A DNA stretch of 64,000 bases from Candidatus Vallotia laricis (GTDB lineage: Bacteria; Pseudomonadota; Gammaproteobacteria; Burkholderiales; Burkholderiaceae). The DNA is taken from assembly GCF_020541325.1 (NCBI RefSeq), contig NZ_CP047399.1, positions 124,001 through 188,000 on the forward strand, in the 5' to 3' direction. The notes beneath the pieces were generated by a model. It was not told where the DNA came from. It ran no database searches and saw only the letters and a program-made list of their open reading frames with translations. The position numbers were made by a program, and so were the translations under genes. Positions 20,632 through 34,895 of the stretch are shown here, piece by piece. The stretch's first letter is position 1, and every line of letters starts with the position of its first letter.

Positions 20632-21663
20632 TTAATAACTTAACTGCTGGGTGAAGCGGACAAGCGCATCTACCTTTGCACGAGCAGCTCCACTGATAAT
20701 TGCCTCACGTGCTTTATTAATTCCCTCTTTAATCGAAGGGGTAACATTAGCGGTATACAGCGCAGTACCGGCATTAAGCGTAACAATTTCTCTGGCTATG
20801 CCCGGTATATTGTTCAGTGCGCTGAGCAGCATTGTTTTTGATTCATCCGCATTCGAGACTTTGAGGGAGCGATTTGATGCCATTTGCAAGCCAAAATCCT
20901 CGGGATGAATCTTGTATTCATATACCTGGCCATTGCGTAACTCGCCGACCTGTGTCGGCGCGCCAAGTGATACCTCGTCCATCCCATCACATCCGTAAAC
21001 GACTAGCACATGGTTTGCGCCAAGCCGTTGCATCACTCGGACTTGAATACCAACTAAATCTTGATGAAATACTCCTTGTAGTTGATTTGGCGTTCCAGCT
21101 GGATTAGTTAATGGTCCCAGTATATTAAAAATCGTTCGCGCCCCCATTTCTCGCCGAATAGATGCGACGTTTTTCAGCGCTGGATGGTAGTTCGGCGCGA
21201 ACATGAAGCCCATACCGGTCGTTTCGATAGACTGCGACACCTCTTCCGGCGTTAAATTAATGTTAACGCCGAGTGCCTCGAGCACGTCTGCGCTTCCGAA
21301 CTTAGACGATACGCCACGATTTCCATGCTTAGCGACTTTTGCGCCCGCTGCAGCAGTTACAAACATTGTTGCTGTAGAAATATTAAAAGTTTGCGAGCTA
21401 TCACCACCAGTGCCTACGATATCGACAAAGTGTTGGTTATTGGATATCTGAACGTGATTAGAAAACTCACGCATGACGATTGCCGCTGCGGTAATTTCTC
21501 CGATTGTCTCCTTTTTTACGCGAAGCCCGGTAATAATAGCGGACACCATGATCGGTGACATTTCTCCACGTATGATCATTCGCATTAGGTGCAACATCTC
21601 GTGATGGAAGATCTCGCGGTGCTCAATGGTGCGCTGCAGTGCTTCCTGTGGGGTGATTGACAT
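20632..21663 (-). CDS. trpD: Anthranilate phosphoribosyltransferase
   Basis: 343-aa enzyme joining anthranilate and PRPP. The PRPP-binding GTGGD motif is in [18 protein letters not shown], followed by [18 protein letters not shown] (anthranilate and Mg sites) and [11 protein letters not shown]. Length is typical (about 340). It is followed by trpC and preceded by the decayed trpG. If the window were all the genome had, anthranilate would have to come from elsewhere: a second trpEG copy, the host, or a partner symbiont. The ribosome-binding region just before the start lies in a slightly GC-richer stretch left over from trpG. Confidence 0.96.
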   Translation of the reverse strand: MSITPQEALQRTIEHREIFHHEMLHLMRMIIRGEMSPIMVSAIITGLRVKKETIGEITAAAIVMREFSNHVQISNNQHFVDIVGTGGDSSQTFNISTATMFVTAAAGAKVAKHGNRGVSSKFGSADVLEALGVNINLTPEEVSQSIETTGMGFMFAPNYHPALKNVASIRREMGARTIFNILGPLTNPAGTPNQLQGVFHQDLVGIQVRVMQRLGANHVLVVYGCDGMDEVSLGAPTQVGELRNGQVYEYKIHPEDFGLQMASNRSLKVSNADESKTMLLSALNNIPGIAREIVTLNAGTALYTANVTPSIKEGINKAREAIISGAARAKVDALVRFTQQLSY

Positions 21664-21763
21664 CCATTTCTCCGTGCGGGGTTAGACTGGTGATCTGCGG
21701 CCACAAGGACATCGCCCCGTACTTGGGGGGCGGTGCATCAGGAAGTAGCACAACAGTGCGGCT

Positions 21764-21977
21764 TTAAGCAATGCAAGCATCCATAGGGGCAATGCCCTGC
21801 TTATATAGGATTAACTCTAGGTGAAACTTTGCACACCTAACGGCAGCCTCTTGCATCGCAAGCCCATGATTTCTCGATCGTTGGTGTATGCAAAGATCTC
21901 CGGCCAATCGGGCAATATATGCCGTAATCGGTCTTAATTTTGGCACTGACTATGCTACAAGATATTGTCTTGGCTCG
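21764..21977 (-). pseudogene. trpG: Decayed trpG (anthranilate synthase, glutaminase subunit)
   Basis: Minus-strand reading recovers, in order, RAKTISCSIVSAKIKTDYG (family RAKTIMHGKVSPIETDCQG), then LPDWPEIFAYTNDREIMG (family LPDCLEVSAWTDDGEIMG), then LRCKRLPLGVQ and, after a 2-nt insertion, FHLELILYKQGIA (family FHPESILSEHGHA). The catalytic His-Glu pair of the glutaminase is thus frameshifted, with the proline and serine between them also changed. It sits directly upstream of trpD, the expected place. The N-terminal half with the nucleophile Cys (GVCLGHQ) is not recognisable. Confidence 0.8.
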
Positions 21978-23399
21978 CGAGATGTGATGGTTAAGTATAC
22001 TGCGAGTCTTTCGCGCCGCTTTTGTTATTTCAGTAGGCTCAAACTTTCTATTTAATGCAGAAAAATACTAGACGAGGTGATGAGTCTACGCATTACAGTT
22101 ATCGATCATATAGCAATATACAATACCTAATAGACTTTTTATAAACCAAAAATCATTGCATGCAACCGTCATTTTTCGAACCTTCTGAATACTAGGTTAT
22201 ACAATGCAAGCGAAATAAAACATAAATGTTACTCCATGATGGGTAAGAGAAAGTAGCTGCCATTTTAAAGGCAAGATAATAGATGAGTAGTTTAGGTGTG
22301 ATATAGTGGTATTTAGTTATTACTATCATCGGAAATCCCCACTGCGGTACTGGAAGAGTTGTAACCTTACCACTAGGACAGCAAGAGCTAGTATGGCAAC
22401 AAAATAAGTAGATGGGCTACAATGACATTTCACCGCTAGGTGAGATCAACTTAGATAACAAACCAGTAATATTTGAAATAAGAGACTCAGTATAATGTGT
22501 GAGTTTATTTTTAATAAGTATTAAGTCTTATGCACAACCTTGTCGACCTAAATAACGCGGATTAGTTTTTTGTGTCGTGCTAAATCCCATTGTTTCTAAC
22601 TTACTTAATCAAGTTTAATCAGGTCATTAATACAGGCAGAGCTGTGTAAGATCTATATCTAGATATGTCTTGTAATTCTAGATATGTCTTGTAATTGCCA
22701 TGCAGCGCACAATATGGCATACATTTTATTTTTATTTTACTAATTTTGATTTAGGTACAAGATTACCACCAATATGGTACCACCCAAAGGTGTCAGTCAC
22801 CACAGCCGGTCACCTCGGTTGACATCGTGAACTTTAGATCCATATAGGTACTATAGACATAGTCCTGGAGTGGTTTCGAATCTGCTACATAGAAATATAT
22901 TAGTTGATTTTATGCATTACACTGAAACAGTCGATTTACATGCTAGACGTCGATGCACTCAGTCCCCGGTATAATCAGAGATTCAGTGGATTTGTGCAGC
23001 AGGCGTGTAGGCGTATTTATAATAACTCTAATATATACCCAAGGATGTATATTAATATAAATCTATCTGTCAAGTTGACTATGATCATCATCACCTTTTT
23101 ATCAAAATCAGATTTTTGACAAGGCGTATTACATTTCAGCTAAAGTATCGCTCTAGACCGGAGTAGTGTAGAATGAATGTATGCTAGCCCAAAAATTGCT
23201 ATTTTGAGTACCGAAAAGACTATGCGATGAACACGCATCGGTCGCTTTGAAGGATCAATAACTTATATCTCTCTTGCACGCTACCCAGTAGCCCTAATTT
23301 CTGGGATATTGCTTCGTGCGCAATAAGGTTTTATAAACTGGTCAAAATAAATGGCGGTTAAAGTTTTTGATGTCGATAACTGACTTCTCGAGGGGTGAT
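21978..23399. other. Eroded region expected to hold trpE and gph
   Basis: By synteny (rpe-gph-trpE-trpG-trpD) this 1.4 kb should contain phosphoglycolate phosphatase and anthranilate synthase genes. I see only weak hints (minus strand near 22790, a LTPLGGT stretch where TrpE has TFPAGT) and do not claim either. It contains a 19-bp tandem duplication at 22658-22695. Confidence 0.4.
22658..22695. repeat. 19-bp tandem duplication
   Basis: Two adjacent identical units beginning TCTAGATATGTC in non-coding DNA. Confidence 0.9.
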
Positions 23400-24083
23400 T
23401 CATTTTTCATTCAGTGACACTAGTGCGCATCGCATCTCGTAGATTACTTGCTGATAATCTGATTGATTAAAGATTGCCGAACCAGCGACAAATGTATCAG
23501 CACCGGCTTCTGCAATCTGCGCAATATTGCTAGATTTTACGCCGCCGTCAACTTCCAGATGAATCTGGCGACCTGTCCGCGCTGAATATATGTTAATGCG
23601 CTGCCGCGCATCGCGCAGTTTATTCAGTACTTCTGGAATAAATAACTGTCCACTGAACCCGGGATTTACGAGCATGATTAGAACCAAATCGATGCGACTC
23701 ATCGCCTGATCTAGGTAGTTCAATGAGGTAGTGGGATTGAATGCTAATCCCGCTTTGCAACCGTGATCTCGGATAAGAGATAGGGTACGATCGACATGTT
23801 CAGATGCTTCGGGGTGGAAACTGATCACGTCCGCGCCTGCTCTTGCGAAATCCGGAATAAGGCGATCCACTGGACGCACCATTAGATGGACATCAATTGG
23901 TACCCTAATGTGTGGGCGGATAGCCTTGCATACCATTGGGCCAATTGTCAAGTTAGGAACATAATGGTTATCCATTACATCAAAGTGAATCAAGTCGCCG
24001 CCGGCGGCGATAACATTACGCACTTCCTCGCCAAGGCGTGCAAAGTCAGCTGAAAGAATGCTTGGAGCAATGCGAAAGATCAT
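23400..24083 (-). CDS. rpe: Ribulose-phosphate 3-epimerase
   Basis: 227-aa TIM barrel interconverting ribulose 5-phosphate and xylulose 5-phosphate in the pentose phosphate pathway. It keeps the metal- and acid-base residues in [38 protein letters not shown] and the final VDGGV. The NPGFSGQ loop replaces the more usual NPGFGGQ. Length is typical. It stands at the head of the former rpe-gph-trp block. ATG 24083 gives a start ([10 protein letters not shown]) like that of the family. Confidence 0.96.
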   Translation of the reverse strand: MIFRIAPSILSADFARLGEEVRNVIAAGGDLIHFDVMDNHYVPNLTIGPMVCKAIRPHIRVPIDVHLMVRPVDRLIPDFARAGADVISFHPEASEHVDRTLSLIRDHGCKAGLAFNPTTSLNYLDQAMSRIDLVLIMLVNPGFSGQLFIPEVLNKLRDARQRINIYSARTGRQIHLEVDGGVKSSNIAQIAEAGADTFVAGSAIFNQSDYQQVIYEMRCALVSLNEK

Positions 24084-25355
24084 CTCAGAATTCGCTAGCG
24101 GGTGCTGAAGGTAAATAAAGTATTACTCGCATGAGTGCCACGTAATTATACTAGAATATTAATTAATATCTATTATATGAGTTTTTAGGCTACGTTAGCG
24201 TTACAGCATATTAATATAAAACTATAGCGCATCGTGGATAATTATATTGATGTATATCAAAAAAGTGAAATATTTAGACATAGATATGTTTTACATAAAT
24301 TATTTTTTGTCTTCATAGCACATTCTTTAAATAAATCAAAGATCGAGTAAGTCTGAATCAAATATCTAGTGTGTAAGTACACTATAGATTATCGTCAACA
24401 TATGCTGCCCATATATGATAATATGCAGTGTTAGACAAGAAGTTCATGGATGATTTTATCTCATTGAATAGACAGTAATGCTAGAAAATTAGAAGATTAG
24501 ACATTATAAAATCTTCTTGTGTTCGTTATTCTCGTGACCAAGAAAATGATTTAAATACATGGTTACACCGTTACTATAACTAACGCTGATCCATGATGTA
24601 TGGAATAAGTGCCTGTGCGCAGCTGGGGAAAGTATGTTCTGCTAAACACTTACGGCACCTAGATCAATACTAAATACTATCTAGCAAAACGCGCTGCAGA
24701 ATATCAATCTCGCCTTACAGAAGCAAAGTTACAGAGTAAACAGGCTACATATAAGCAATTCGATCAGTAATGGCACTTCAATTGTGAGTAATAGCTACCG
24801 GTAAGCGGTAACAATTCAAATATGATAATTATTTTTAGAATAATAGATTTTGTTGGCATAAAAATTCATATAGGAATTTAGGAGTAGGGGTGGGGGGCTG
24901 AAGTAAATGATTATGAAGCATCTCCTGATCATATATAAACTCATACCCTTATTCTTTTCTGTAATACTTTTCACAAAGGTGTGCTGAGTACCTATATATA
25001 ATACCCGAATCGTGCGGCATGAGGAAATCAATGGACTTTTGTAGAAGCATGAAGATAAAAACGACAGACTTATGCTTAGCTAAATTTTATAAATTTACCC
25101 AAAACAAAGTATTAACCAAAAGTACAGGATACTAAATAAGACTATTCAGCAAAAAGTTTGATATACTTCCGTATAAAAACTTATTGACTTTTGCATCTCA
25201 ATGCTCTAACTTCAAATGTTTCCGAAGACTCAGAAAAAGAGAGTATCGACTCTAATTTTGGGATTAATTAAAGATAGTAAGTCACTAAATTTGTGATATA
25301 AATAGCGTTATACAGGAAGATAATAAATAATTATGCCCCAAAGAGCCTAATAAGA
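24084..25355. other. Eroded DNA between rpe and the rRNA promoter
   Basis: Mostly AT-rich and stop-filled. A short plus-strand stretch near 24685-24770 reads as a charged, helix-like peptide (AKRAAEYQSRLTEAKLQSKQ) and may be a scrap of a lost gene, which I cannot name. Confidence 0.4.
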
Positions 25356-25411
25356 TTTTTAAGAAAGTTTTTAAGAAAGCTCTTGACGTTTCGCAGCATT
25401 ACATTGAGAAT
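25356..25411 (+). promoter_or_regulatory. rRNA operon promoter
   Basis: The -35 box TTGACG is at 25383-25388, followed by 17 nt, then the -10 box GAGAAT at 25406-25411. Directly upstream is a 12-bp tandem AT-rich repeat (TTTTTAAGAAAG twice, 25356-25379), placed like an UP element. It lies about 280 bp before mature 16S. Downstream in the leader are an 11-bp hairpin (25451-25478) and a boxA-like GTTCTTTAAAAA near 25493. Confidence 0.7.
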
Positions 25412-25509
25412 GTTAGTTCTTTGCTAATACTATGGCAAAGTGTCGAGAGTACTTTAGCTCAAATAACTGAGCTAAAGTAAGCTCAGTACAACGTTCTTTA
25501 AAAAAGTAA

Positions 25510-25532
25510 CAGCCGATAAGTGTGGGTACTTG
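25510..25532 (+). other. 5' arm of the 16S rRNA processing stem
   Basis: This 23-nt stretch, beginning CAGCCGATAAGTG, is the exact reverse complement of 27240-27262 after 16S. The two arms bracket pre-16S and form the RNase III stalk. Perfect pairing over 23 bp in a decaying genome indicates selection. Confidence 0.9.
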
Positions 25533-25688
25533 ATGGCTAGACTAGCTACACCCTATGTTCTACACTGGGTGTAGAAAATCAAAGAAAATCATCAAGTCTC
25601 ATGCAAAATAAAAAACAAGTTTTAAAAAACTTGTCAATGTTTTGGGTTGAGCGACAAAGCTTAAAAAGCTTAAATAAGTAACAGGTTT

Positions 25689-27222
<1,534 letters not shown>

Positions 27223-27285
27223 GAGAAAATGTCTATCTGCAAGTACCCACACTTATCGGCTGTAAAGTCACGGGGGACAGACAAA

Positions 27286-27362
27286 GGGTCTGTAGCTCAG
27301 TCGGTTAGAGCACCGTCTTGATAAGGCGGGGGTCGTTGGTTCAAATCCAACCGGACCCACCA
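27286..27362 (+). tRNA. tRNA-Ile (anticodon GAU)
   Basis: 77-nt cloverleaf in the 16S-23S spacer with encoded CCA. Acceptor GGGTCTG pairs with CGGACCC; the anticodon loop TTGATAA presents GAT; the T-arm is GGTTCAAATCC. Confidence 0.97.
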
Positions 27363-27400
27363 TGCGTGTCTAGCAAATAAATATCAAACCCAAGAAGCTT

Positions 27401-27476
27401 GGGGGCATAGCTCAGCTGGGAGAGCACCTGCTTTGCACGCAGGGGGTCGTCGGTTCGATTCCGTCTGCCTCCACCA
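27401..27476 (+). tRNA. tRNA-Ala (anticodon UGC)
   Basis: 76-nt cloverleaf in the 16S-23S spacer with encoded CCA. Acceptor GGGGGCA pairs with TGCCTCC; the anticodon loop TTTGCAC presents TGC; the T-arm is GGTTCGATTCC. Confidence 0.97.
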
Positions 27477-27703
27477 CTGTTTAATTGCAAGTATTCAAGT
27501 TTGAGTATTAGTAATTAAATCTGTGTATCAAGAATTTTTTGTTAGCTGTAACGTTCTTTAAAAATCTGGAAAAAGCAGTATATCTATTAGAGCATCTTGA
27601 GATGGATGCAAAAATAGATGGGTAGAGAATTTATTTTCTTGAGTAACTCAAAATACTCAAAAAGTATGGCACAGCACAAAGCTCACCCATAACTTGCTCG
27701 TTG

Positions 27704-27721
27704 CAAAACGGACTTGTTATA

Positions 27722-27724
<3 letters not shown>
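27704..27724 (+). other. 5' arm of the 23S rRNA processing stem
   Basis: CAAAACGGAC and the following 11 nt pair with 30601-30621 (starting TCCTATAACT) with two mismatches, joining the two ends of pre-23S. A second boxA-like GTTCTTTAAAAA copy lies near 27552. Confidence 0.8.
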
Positions 27725-30604
<2,880 letters not shown>

Positions 30605-30692
30605 ATAACTGGTCCGTTTTGATGTTGTGCTATTATCTACTAACTGCTTTTACCCCAGACTAGTTACGCGCTATAGCGTAACAACAGTTTTT

Positions 30693-30808
30693 TGCCTGAT
30701 GACTATAGTAAGTTGGCCCCACCCCTACCCATCCCGAACAGGACCGTGAAACGACTCCACGCCGATGATAGTGCGGATTGCCCGTGTGAAAGTAGGTAAT
30801 TGTCAGGC
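30693..30808 (+). rRNA. rrf: 5S ribosomal RNA
   Basis: About 116 nt starting TGCCTGATGACTATAG and ending TGTCAGGC, the two ends pairing to form helix I. The core CCCATCCCGAACAGG is at about 30728. Last gene of the rRNA operon. Confidence 0.96.
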
Positions 30809-30815
30809 TCTTCTT

Positions 30816-30866
30816 TTTAAAACACGACGCCCGCTTTAAATAATGAAGCGGGCGTCGTGTTTTAAA
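30816..30866 (+). terminator. Intrinsic terminator of the rRNA operon
   Basis: A 21-bp perfect stem (core ACACGACGCCCGCTT) with a 9-nt loop, GC-rich core and A/T-rich base, 7 bp after 5S. Confidence 0.93.
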
Positions 30867-31170
30867 TCTCCTGAAAATTGGATGGATACTGGAAGTAAGT
30901 ATCTCATAAGGTTGCATGCAGGTTGCATACTCCAAATAGCCTATACAAGATAGGCAGGCTAGCCCGTATGTTAGGCCATAGAAAAACTAAAATGCGCTAT
31001 AAGTAAGGCTACTAAATAGTAAACTTATTTAAACCTCTGTCGCTTCCGGCTTTAAATCTATATGACTTAAGTTAATCCAATAAAGTATAGGCTAATATGT
31101 TTATATTAGTTGTTAATACGATAATATCGTTAAAGCTGTCTAGATAAACAGCAAGTAAGGAAGATAGACT
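30867..31170. other. Intergenic DNA after the rRNA operon
   Basis: 304 bp of AT-rich sequence with no gene. The last 15 bp contain an AAGGAAG that would serve the yihY remnant. Confidence 0.5.
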
Positions 31171-31356
31171 TTGACGAAGTTTAATATCGATTTAGATGCT
31201 CTGAAGCGGCTCGCGCACTTTATTGCGCAACGCAGTGCTGAAGATCGTATCCCGCAAGTAGCGGGTAGTCTTACATTCACGACCGTATTATCTCTAGTAC
31301 CACTAGCAACCGTAGCTTTTGCGTTGTTTACTGTTTTTCCACTCTTATTCCACTAA
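31171..31356 (+). pseudogene. yihY: Truncated yihY/UPF0761 membrane protein (N-terminal fragment)
   Basis: A 61-codon frame from a TTG start preceded by AAGGAAG. It reads LKRLAHFIAQRSAEDRIPQV and then AGSLTFTTVLSLVPLATV, the conserved front of the YihY/BrkB family of six-TM inner-membrane proteins, and includes the start of TM1. A stop follows at once (TAA at 31354), where an intact protein would continue for 200 or more residues. No further family motifs are visible downstream. Its short frame is still clean, so truncation may be fairly recent, or the fragment may be translated but useless. Confidence 0.7.
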
Positions 31357-31714
31357 AGTTAAAACTTAACTTAATGATTATAACTTTATGTTTTTCTGGA
31401 TCGCTGCTGCACTAAAATAGTTGACGTATTGTACATTACAGTATCGAGTGACAAGGATGTGGGGTATTCTATGAGTTATTAGCATAACCACTTTATACAA
31501 AAGCTTAAATTTCCCTTACGCATTCTCTGAAAACTCTACTACCACAAGTAAACCTAAATCATCACTCAACGCCCCCCCCCAACTGTCTATTTCTATTCCA
31601 AGCCTAAAATAGCGGGTGGCTAGAACAAGATTTCTAAGATAGCTGATCAGTATGCAAGGTAAAGTAGAGGCGTGAAGGATGCTGCTTATATAAACAGTGC
31701 CCCCCCGGGGGGTT
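31357..31714. other. Eroded DNA before the dcw cluster
   Basis: Remainder of yihY and most of mraZ by position, beyond recognition. It holds a C9 tract (31572-31580) and a C7-G6 stretch (31700-31712). The dcw promoter must lie here or further upstream, but I cannot assign it. Confidence 0.4.
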
Positions 31715-31790
31715 CGGGGAGTGTACACGTTAGAGGGCATGCTGTAATGGCGAAAAAATGCCTTGCGCACTTGCAAACTTTACTTTTTTA
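31715..31790 (+). pseudogene. mraZ: Decayed mraZ, C-terminal end
   Basis: Directly before rsmH, where mraZ belongs. The plus strand reads GSVHV...AVMAKK and then, shifted by one base, [10 protein letters not shown], matching the MraZ end GSHFELW...AAMAQGMPDALKNFTF. The rest of the gene is gone. Intact MraZ is a DNA-binding repressor of the dcw operon, so its loss would leave the cluster without that control. Confidence 0.62.
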
Positions 31791-31805
31791 ACTCCAGAGT
31801 ATTGG

Positions 31806-32753
31806 ATGGCTTTATCAATAGATAAGATAAGACAGCATCGCACAGTTCTGTTAGATGAAGCAGTCAGTGCGCTAATTACTCGCCCTGATGGAATTTATAT
31901 TGATGGAACATTCGGCCGAGGGCACCATGCTCGCTTAGTGCTCGCGCGGCTTGCATCTGTTGCACAATTAATTGTATTTGACAAAGATCCGCAGGCGATT
32001 GATGTGGCACAGCAGATTGCTGATCCACGCCTGGATGTCGTACGTGGTAGCTTTACGCGATTGCGCGAAGTGCTAGCGTCGCGTGGTAATGTCCGTGTAT
32101 CCGGAGTGCTACTAGATTTAGGTGTGTCATCTCCACAAATTGACGATCCAGCGAGAGGTTTCAGCTTTCGTTATGATGGTCCATTAGATATGCGCATGGA
32201 TCCAACGTGTGGAGAGTCCGCTGCGGAGTGGCTCGCGCATGCGAATGAGGAGGAATTAATCAGGGTAATACGAGATTACGGGGAAGAACGGTTTGCTGTT
32301 CGGATCGCAAAGGCGATTTCTGCTCGGCGCGAAAAATCTAAACACCTCGGCCCTCTCGAACGTACACGTGAGCTTGCTAATATCGTAGGGCGCACTGTGA
32401 AAACTCGTGAGAAAGGCCAGGACCCGGCTACTCGTACTTTTCAAGCTATACGGATTCACATTAATCAAGAGCTTTCAGAGCTATCGATAGTTCTTAAGGC
32501 TGCGTTAGAGTCGTTAGAGCAAGGGGGTCGTTTAGTAGTTATTAGCTTTCATTCACTAGAAGATCGCATTGTTAAGCGATTCCTTCAATCAAACGCTCAG
32601 GCGCCAGTTATAGACCGCCACCTGCCGATACGCGCAGCGGACTTGCCTATTCCACCGTTACGTATTCTTGGGCGTATTTTTGCTAGCGGTGCAGAAGTTC
32701 TAGCTAATCCGCGTGCTAGATCTGCTGTAATGCGTATTGCCGAGCGAGTTTGA
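31806..32753 (+). CDS. rsmH: 16S rRNA m4C1402 methyltransferase RsmH (MraW)
   Basis: 315-aa SAM-dependent methyltransferase acting on C1402 of 16S rRNA; first intact gene of the dcw cluster. The SAM-binding loop reads [14 protein letters not shown], where most relatives have GGHS, a modest change. Other family blocks are intact: [35 protein letters not shown] and [11 protein letters not shown]. The frame opens at 31758 but its first 16 codons are the mraZ remnant; ATG 31806 gives the family start. It ends 1 bp before the ftsL start. Confidence 0.95.
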   Translation: MALSIDKIRQHRTVLLDEAVSALITRPDGIYIDGTFGRGHHARLVLARLASVAQLIVFDKDPQAIDVAQQIADPRLDVVRGSFTRLREVLASRGNVRVSGVLLDLGVSSPQIDDPARGFSFRYDGPLDMRMDPTCGESAAEWLAHANEEELIRVIRDYGEERFAVRIAKAISARREKSKHLGPLERTRELANIVGRTVKTREKGQDPATRTFQAIRIHINQELSELSIVLKAALESLEQGGRLVVISFHSLEDRIVKRFLQSNAQAPVIDRHLPIRAADLPIPPLRILGRIFASGAEVLANPRARSAVMRIAERV

Positions 32754-32754
32754 T

Positions 32755-33123
32755 ATGAGTCGGCTTAATTTTCTTGTACTTATTGTTATGCTTATCTTTG
32801 AGCTGAGTTGTGCGCTGTCAGTCGTGAACGCAACGAACCAACGGCGCGAGACATTTATCAATCTTCAGCGTGCCCAGTCAAAAGAATATGAGCTGCATTT
32901 AGACGGTGCACAATTACAATACCAAAAAAGCCTATTATCTAGGACAGTACGTATTGTACGTATTGCCATGGCCGACTTGAAAATGAGGCCAGTAGTGCTG
33001 AGTTGTACGCAGTATTTGAGTATCCATACGACCGGGATACCCCCTTACCAGCAACTGGAGGGTGAAGTAGGAATAGTAAAACACGGTCTCCCGATACCTG
33101 AGATTAGGGCAGACACAGCCTAA
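32755..33123 (+). CDS. ftsL: Cell-division protein FtsL
   Basis: 122-aa bitopic membrane protein: one N-terminal TM (about residues 4-26), then a short coiled-coil periplasmic part (LQRAQSKEYELHLDGAQLQY). It forms the FtsQLB complex that activates FtsWI. Sequence is weakly conserved in general; identity rests on position between rsmH and ftsL's partner ftsI plus the CALSVVNATNQRRE stretch typical of Burkholderia FtsL. Start ATG 32755 is 1 bp after the rsmH stop; the stop overlaps the ftsI start by one base (TAATG). Confidence 0.9.
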   Translation: MSRLNFLVLIVMLIFELSCALSVVNATNQRRETFINLQRAQSKEYELHLDGAQLQYQKSLLSRTVRIVRIAMADLKMRPVVLSCTQYLSIHTTGIPPYQQLEGEVGIVKHGLPIPEIRADTA

Positions 33124-34895
33124 TGAAGATTTTAACTCATCATCGTCATTGCGTACCATTTTCATTAACCCCCTCTCTATGGCGCTCGAGGCTCGTCGTA
33201 TTTCTTTTATTTATTGCATTTATCGTAATAGTAGCGCGTGCATTTTGGATTCAGGTACTAAGTAACGCATTTTACCGAAAACAGGGTGAAAGTCGCTATC
33301 AGAGCACCGTAGAGTTACCGGCCACTCGGGGTAAAATTCTGGATCGAAATGGATTAATATTAGCTATAAGTGTGCCGGTGCGGGCGATCTGGGCTATTCC
33401 TCAATCCATACCTTACAATTTGAGCCCTAATAAACTAACCGATCTTTCAAAACTATTATCAATGAATGAAAAAAAACTGCGCGAAAAGTTATCGCAGGAT
33501 AAAACATTTGTCTATGTAAAACGACAGGTGCCATTAAAAATAGCTCAAAAGATCGCCGCGCTAAATATCCCTGGCTTATATGCGCGCCCAGAATATAAGC
33601 GTTTTTATCCAGAAGGTGAGATTATCTCGCATATGATCGGATTCACTAACGTTGAAAACGAGGGGCAAGAGGGCATTGAGCTAGAAGACCAGAAGGAGTT
33701 ATCTGGCATTACGGGCAGTCGCCACGTAATTAAAGATCGGATTGGGCATATCATTGAGGATATCGATGAGTTAATCAAGCCATGTAATGGTTTGGACATA
33801 ACGTTGTCACTGGATATTAAGACCCAGTATATTGCATTCACTCAGCTGAAATCAGCGGTTAATCAGTTTAAGGCGAAAGCTGGTAGCGCAATTGTCATTG
33901 ATGTGAAGACAGGCGAAGTTCTTGCGCTAGTCAACTACCCAACATACAACCCAAATGACCGATCGCACATTACCAGCCAACAGTTGCGTAATCGTGTGTT
34001 AACTGACGTGTTTGAGCCAGGCTCAATCATGAAGCCGTTTACTATATCACTCGCACTAGATCTACACCGCGTGTCCCCTACAACTTTAATTGATATCGGG
34101 AGCGGGCGATTCACATTGGATGGGGAGACAATTACGGACGAGACTAACGTTGGAAGTTTAACTGTCGGCGGCATTATTCAAAAGTCTAGCAATATCGGTA
34201 TAACAAAGATCTCGATGCGGTTGCGGCCTGAGGAAATATGGAATATGTACACGAGTATTGGATTTGGAAAAGCGCCGAAAGTAGATTTCCCTGGGGCAGC
34301 AACTGGACAATTACATCCCTGGCAGAGATGGCGTCGCATCGAGCAGGCAACAATGTCATATGGGTATGGCTTATCTGCATCGCTCTTTCAGCTTAGTCAA
34401 GCATATACCGCGATTGCGCATGATGGTTGCATCATTCCCCTTACTCTAATCCGGAGTAAGGGGAATGATGCGCCTAAAAGCGTACAAATATTTTCAACCA
34501 CCACGGCTCGACAGGTTCAATTAATGCTAGAGACCGTAACACAGTCAGGCGGCACGTCTCCCGGGGCAGCGGTACCTGGCTACCGTGTTGGCGGTAAAAG
34601 CGGTACCGCATATAAGCATGTAGGATGGGGATACGATCGCAGTAAATATCGAGCGTCGTTTATCGGTATGGCTCCAATACCGCATCCGCGTATTATTGTA
34701 GCGGTGTCTATCGATGAGCCGACAGTCGGTAGTCACTTTGGTGGACGAGTCTCTGCTCCAGTCTTTTCGGTGATTGTTAAAGATACCCTACGATTACTAA
34801 ATATACCGCCCGATATAAAAGAGAATAAACTTATAGTTAACAGAAATTCTAAGTTTGTCCTGAATGCAGGCGCGTCGGAAAATACCATGCAATGA
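33123..34895 (+). CDS. ftsI: Peptidoglycan transpeptidase FtsI (PBP3)
   Basis: 590-aa septal transpeptidase. One N-terminal TM (about 24-44), a pedestal domain, and the penicillin-binding domain with SIMK (catalytic S301-K304), SSN (355-357) and KSGTA (492-496; the KSG variant of the KTG box). It translates from the overlapping TAATG with ftsL and ends overlapping murE by 4 bp (ATGA). An 18-bp perfect inverted repeat (34429-34471) lies within the catalytic domain and encodes residues about 436-450, on a stretch between SxN and KSG where family members vary. No frame damage. Confidence 0.96.
   Translation: MKILTHHRHCVPFSLTPSLWRSRLVVFLLFIAFIVIVARAFWIQVLSNAFYRKQGESRYQSTVELPATRGKILDRNGLILAISVPVRAIWAIPQSIPYNLSPNKLTDLSKLLSMNEKKLREKLSQDKTFVYVKRQVPLKIAQKIAALNIPGLYARPEYKRFYPEGEIISHMIGFTNVENEGQEGIELEDQKELSGITGSRHVIKDRIGHIIEDIDELIKPCNGLDITLSLDIKTQYIAFTQLKSAVNQFKAKAGSAIVIDVKTGEVLALVNYPTYNPNDRSHITSQQLRNRVLTDVFEPGSIMKPFTISLALDLHRVSPTTLIDIGSGRFTLDGETITDETNVGSLTVGGIIQKSSNIGITKISMRLRPEEIWNMYTSIGFGKAPKVDFPGAATGQLHPWQRWRRIEQATMSYGYGLSASLFQLSQAYTAIAHDGCIIPLTLIRSKGNDAPKSVQIFSTTTARQVQLMLETVTQSGGTSPGAAVPGYRVGGKSGTAYKHVGWGYDRSKYRASFIGMAPIPHPRIIVAVSIDEPTVGSHFGGRVSAPVFSVIVKDTLRLLNIPPDIKENKLIVNRNSKFVLNAGASENTMQ
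34429..34471. repeat. Perfect 18-bp-arm inverted repeat inside ftsI
   Basis: The arm beginning GCATCATTCCCCTTAC is followed by a 7-nt loop and its exact reverse complement, all within the open ftsI frame. Confidence 0.95.

Noticed and set aside
22781-22860. Possible trpE remnant (LTPLGGT) on the minus strand
   Set aside because: The match is too short and needs an assumed deletion; synteny alone is not enough.
23341-23399. Possible gph start (SVIDIKNFN) just after rpe
   Set aside because: Resembles the LIDLDGT motif only loosely and lacks the nucleophile aspartate pair.
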